Assembly: GCF_023168405.1 (NCBI RefSeq)
Contig: NZ_AP025285.1
Span: forward strand, 804,001-868,000
DNA: 64,000 bases
Source of the DNA: Leptogranulimonas caecicola
GTDB lineage: Bacteria > Actinomycetota > Coriobacteriia > Coriobacteriales > Atopobiaceae
Direction: 5' to 3'
Position 1 is the first letter of the stretch, and each line of letters opens with the position of its first letter. The notes under the pieces are model-generated. The model was given only the letters and a program-made list of their open reading frames with translations. It was not told the origin of the DNA and did not search any database. Shown piece by piece: positions 61,981 through 64,000 of the stretch. The position numbers were made by a program, and so were the translations under genes.

Positions 61981-63858
61981 ATGGATAATAAGAAGAAGCG
62001 TCAATCAATGATGCTCTATATCATTATCGCGCTTATTGTCTTCGCGATATTGCGAGCCTTTGTGTATCCGTCAGTGATACCTAACACGGTCAAAGAGACT
62101 GACTATTCCACTTTTATCTCGATGGTGGATGATAACAAAGTAAATAAAGTGCAGCTTAATACAGAGACCGGGTCTATCGTCTTTGTAAGCGGCGAGGGCG
62201 ATAACGCGCAAACCTACCGCACCAATCGATTCCCCGGTGACGATACGCTGGTCGAGCGCTTGGAAAAGCACAATGTTGAGTTTGCTGCAGAGATTCCGGA
62301 CGGCAATGACAACTTCTGGCTTGCTTTGCTGCTTTACGGCTTTCCCTTCATTCTTATCCTCTTGGGAGGCTGGGCTCTCAACCGTCAAATGAAAAAAGCC
62401 ATGGGTGACGATGGCCCCTCGATGTCTTTTGGTGGCGGCGGACTTGGCAATTTTGGCAAGTCCGGCGCAAAGGTGGTTGCCGAGAAAGAGACGGGAGTCA
62501 CCTTTAAGGATGTTGCAGGTCAAGATGAAGCTAAAGAATCATTGGCTGAGTTGGTGAGCTTTCTCGAGAAGCCTCAGCGCTATGAGGCTATTGGCGCAAA
62601 GCTTCCACGCGGCGCTTTGCTCGTAGGCCCTCCGGGCACAGGTAAAACCCTTTTGGCTAAAGCTGTGGCTGGAGAGGCAAAGGTGCCCTTCTTCTCCATC
62701 TCTGGTTCTGAATTTGTCGAGATGTTTGTTGGTCGCGGCGCTGCCAAGGTACGCGACCTCTTCAAGCAGGCAAATGAGAAGGCGCCTTGTATCGTCTTCA
62801 TCGACGAGATCGATACAGTGGGCAAACGCCGTGATGCCGGTTTGTCCACCAACGATGAGCGCGAGCAGACGCTCAATCAGCTGCTCACCGAGATGGATGG
62901 CTTCGACAATCACAAGGGCATTGTGGTTATTGGCGCAACCAACCGCCCTGATACCCTGGATCCAGCCCTTTTGCGCCCTGGTCGTTTTGACCGCCGCGTG
63001 CCGGTGGAGCTTCCTGATCTTGCTGGCCGTAAGGCGATTTTGGCTCTTCATGCTAATGACGTGAAGATGACTGGCGATATCGATCTTGATGTAATTGCGA
63101 GGGCCACCCCTGGCGCCTCTGGCGCAGATCTTTCGAACATCATCAACGAAGCAGCTCTTCGTGCGGTTCGTATGGGGCGCAACCGTGTGACCCAAGAAGA
63201 CATTCAAGAGTCTGTTGAAGTTGTCATTGCAGGCGAAAAGCGCAAGTCTACCGTGCTTTCCGAGCGTGAAAAAAAGATCGTGGCGTACCACGAGATTGGC
63301 CATGCAATGGTGGCAGCAGCTCAAAAAGGATCGGCTCCTGTTTCGAAGATCACTATCGTTCCGCGCACTTCCGGCGCATTGGGCTACACCATGCAAGTAG
63401 AAGACGACGAACATTATTTGGTCACAAAAGAAGAGGCAATGGAGCAGATTGCGGTAATGTGCGGTGGCCGTTCTGCAGAAGAGCTGATCTTCAAACAGAT
63501 TACTACCGGCGCTTCAAATGATATCGAGCGTGCTACTAAGCTGGCACGCAACATGGTTACGCAATATGGCATGAGCGATAAGTTTGGCATGGTAGCGTTG
63601 GGGCAGGTGCAAAATCGCTATCTATCTGGGGACGCTTCGCTTACATGCTCAGAGGGCACTGCCCAAGAAATTGACGAGGAGGTCATGCACATTGTTGAGG
63701 AGGCTCACCAAAACGCCCTCAAGATTCTGCGCGAGAATCTCTTCAAGCTCCATGAGCTCGCACGCTATCTGCAGGTCAAGGAGACCATCACTGGTGAGGA
63801 GTTTATGAATATCTTTACCCGTGATAATGACTATATGCCTAAACCTGATGCTCAATAA
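61981..63858 (+). CDS. ftsH: ATP-dependent zinc metalloprotease FtsH
   Basis: 625 residues. There are two membrane segments (~10-30 and ~110-130), then the AAA domain with GPPGTGKT at 216-223 and the zinc-protease motif HEIGH at 437-441. It degrades misfolded membrane and regulatory proteins. The ATG at 61981 follows AAGGAGG by 11 nt; a TTG at 61960 is in frame. A TGCCGAGAA copy (62478-62486) lies in the linker before the AAA domain. A strong hairpin follows the stop. Confidence 0.97.
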   Translation: MDNKKKRQSMMLYIIIALIVFAILRAFVYPSVIPNTVKETDYSTFISMVDDNKVNKVQLNTETGSIVFVSGEGDNAQTYRTNRFPGDDTLVERLEKHNVEFAAEIPDGNDNFWLALLLYGFPFILILLGGWALNRQMKKAMGDDGPSMSFGGGGLGNFGKSGAKVVAEKETGVTFKDVAGQDEAKESLAELVSFLEKPQRYEAIGAKLPRGALLVGPPGTGKTLLAKAVAGEAKVPFFSISGSEFVEMFVGRGAAKVRDLFKQANEKAPCIVFIDEIDTVGKRRDAGLSTNDEREQTLNQLLTEMDGFDNHKGIVVIGATNRPDTLDPALLRPGRFDRRVPVELPDLAGRKAILALHANDVKMTGDIDLDVIARATPGASGADLSNIINEAALRAVRMGRNRVTQEDIQESVEVVIAGEKRKSTVLSEREKKIVAYHEIGHAMVAAAQKGSAPVSKITIVPRTSGALGYTMQVEDDEHYLVTKEEAMEQIAVMCGGRSAEELIFKQITTGASNDIERATKLARNMVTQYGMSDKFGMVALGQVQNRYLSGDASLTCSEGTAQEIDEEVMHIVEEAHQNALKILRENLFKLHELARYLQVKETITGEEFMNIFTRDNDYMPKPDAQ

Positions 63859-63886
63859 GAACGCCGTAATAATCTAAGGCAAGCAA

Positions 63887-63927
63887 GGCGCCAGTACCAT
63901 TTCCCTAAAGGAAATGGTACTGGCGCC
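63887..63927. terminator. Strong hairpin after ftsH
   Basis: A perfect 18-bp stem GGCGCCAGTACCATTTCC / GGAAATGGTACTGGCGCC with a 5-nt loop, followed by ATTCTGATAATAATT. It likely ends ftsH and also a converging minus-strand gene. Confidence 0.82.
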
Positions 63928-63979
63928 ATTCTGATAATAATTGAGCATTCGATAACTCTAAGTTAGCAATGCTGGCGAG

Positions 63980-64000
63980 TTAGCGCTTGGCCCGCTCTTT
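63980..64000 (-). CDS. Possible 3' end of a minus-strand gene
   Basis: The last bases read on the minus strand give a basic tail (KERAKR) and a stop at 63980-63982. The position past a bidirectional hairpin fits a converging gene, but only six codons are visible. Confidence 0.25.
   Translation of the reverse strand, partial: KERAKR

Overview
The window is GC-rich, tightly packed bacterial chromosome. Nearly all genes lie on the + strand in long runs with ATGA or TAATG overlaps. The mix of clostridial-style gene order (a DUF512 gene followed by der, plsY and gpsA; fakA-recG; plsX-acpP-rnc-smc-ftsY-ffh), high GC, a Cmk-PlsC fusion beside ispH, and LPXTG and SipW-type surface genes suggests a Coriobacteriia-like actinobacterium (Olsenella/Atopobium relatives). 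That placement is inference; no rRNA gene is present to test it.

Layout. 1-5752: partial ABC-F ATPase, small membrane protein, M50 protease, scpA-scpB, rluB and a histidine phosphatase. 5814-13990: cmk-plsC fusion, ispH, DUF512 protein, der, plsY, gpsA and rpe. 14074-20302: cysteine desulfurase-mnmA, Nif3-like protein, zinc-ribbon protein, coaBC and nfo. 20390-25779: Uup-like ABC-F and a heterodimeric ABC exporter. 25909-30719: short accessory genes, a LOG-type hydrolase, and a DUF969-DUF979-pcp module. 30843-31613: decayed remnants beside tRNA-Pro. 31880-38099: EndA-like nuclease, rpmB, and a MarR regulator with a second ABC exporter pair. 38342-53544: asp23, fakA, recG, rsmD, coaD, DUF177-rpmF, plsX, acpP, rnc, smc, ftsY and ffh. 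53700-59159: an AT-richer island with a SipW-type signal peptidase, three SipW-like exported proteins, an LPKTG-anchored protein and a 602-residue secreted protein. 59277-63858: L,D-transpeptidase, SpoU methyltransferase and ftsH.

Functional groupings. The phospholipid route is dense here: FakA, AcpP, PlsX, PlsY, GpsA and the Cmk-PlsC fusion. SMC, ScpA and ScpB are all present. FtsY and Ffh form the protein part of the SRP pathway. The cysteine desulfurase and MnmA can form a sulfur relay for tRNA wobble uridine. CoaBC and CoaD supply CoA.

Two signals stand out. First, a 9-mer, TTCTCGGCA, occurs at least 27 times on both strands (about 0.5 expected), in several reading frames, between genes and in disordered protein linkers; a sister word TTATCGGCA occurs at least 7 times. 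It behaves like a DNA uptake sequence, and the window also encodes a homologue of the pneumococcal DNA-entry nuclease EndA. Second, the SipW/LPXTG cluster looks like a self-contained surface-fibre locus inserted after ffh.
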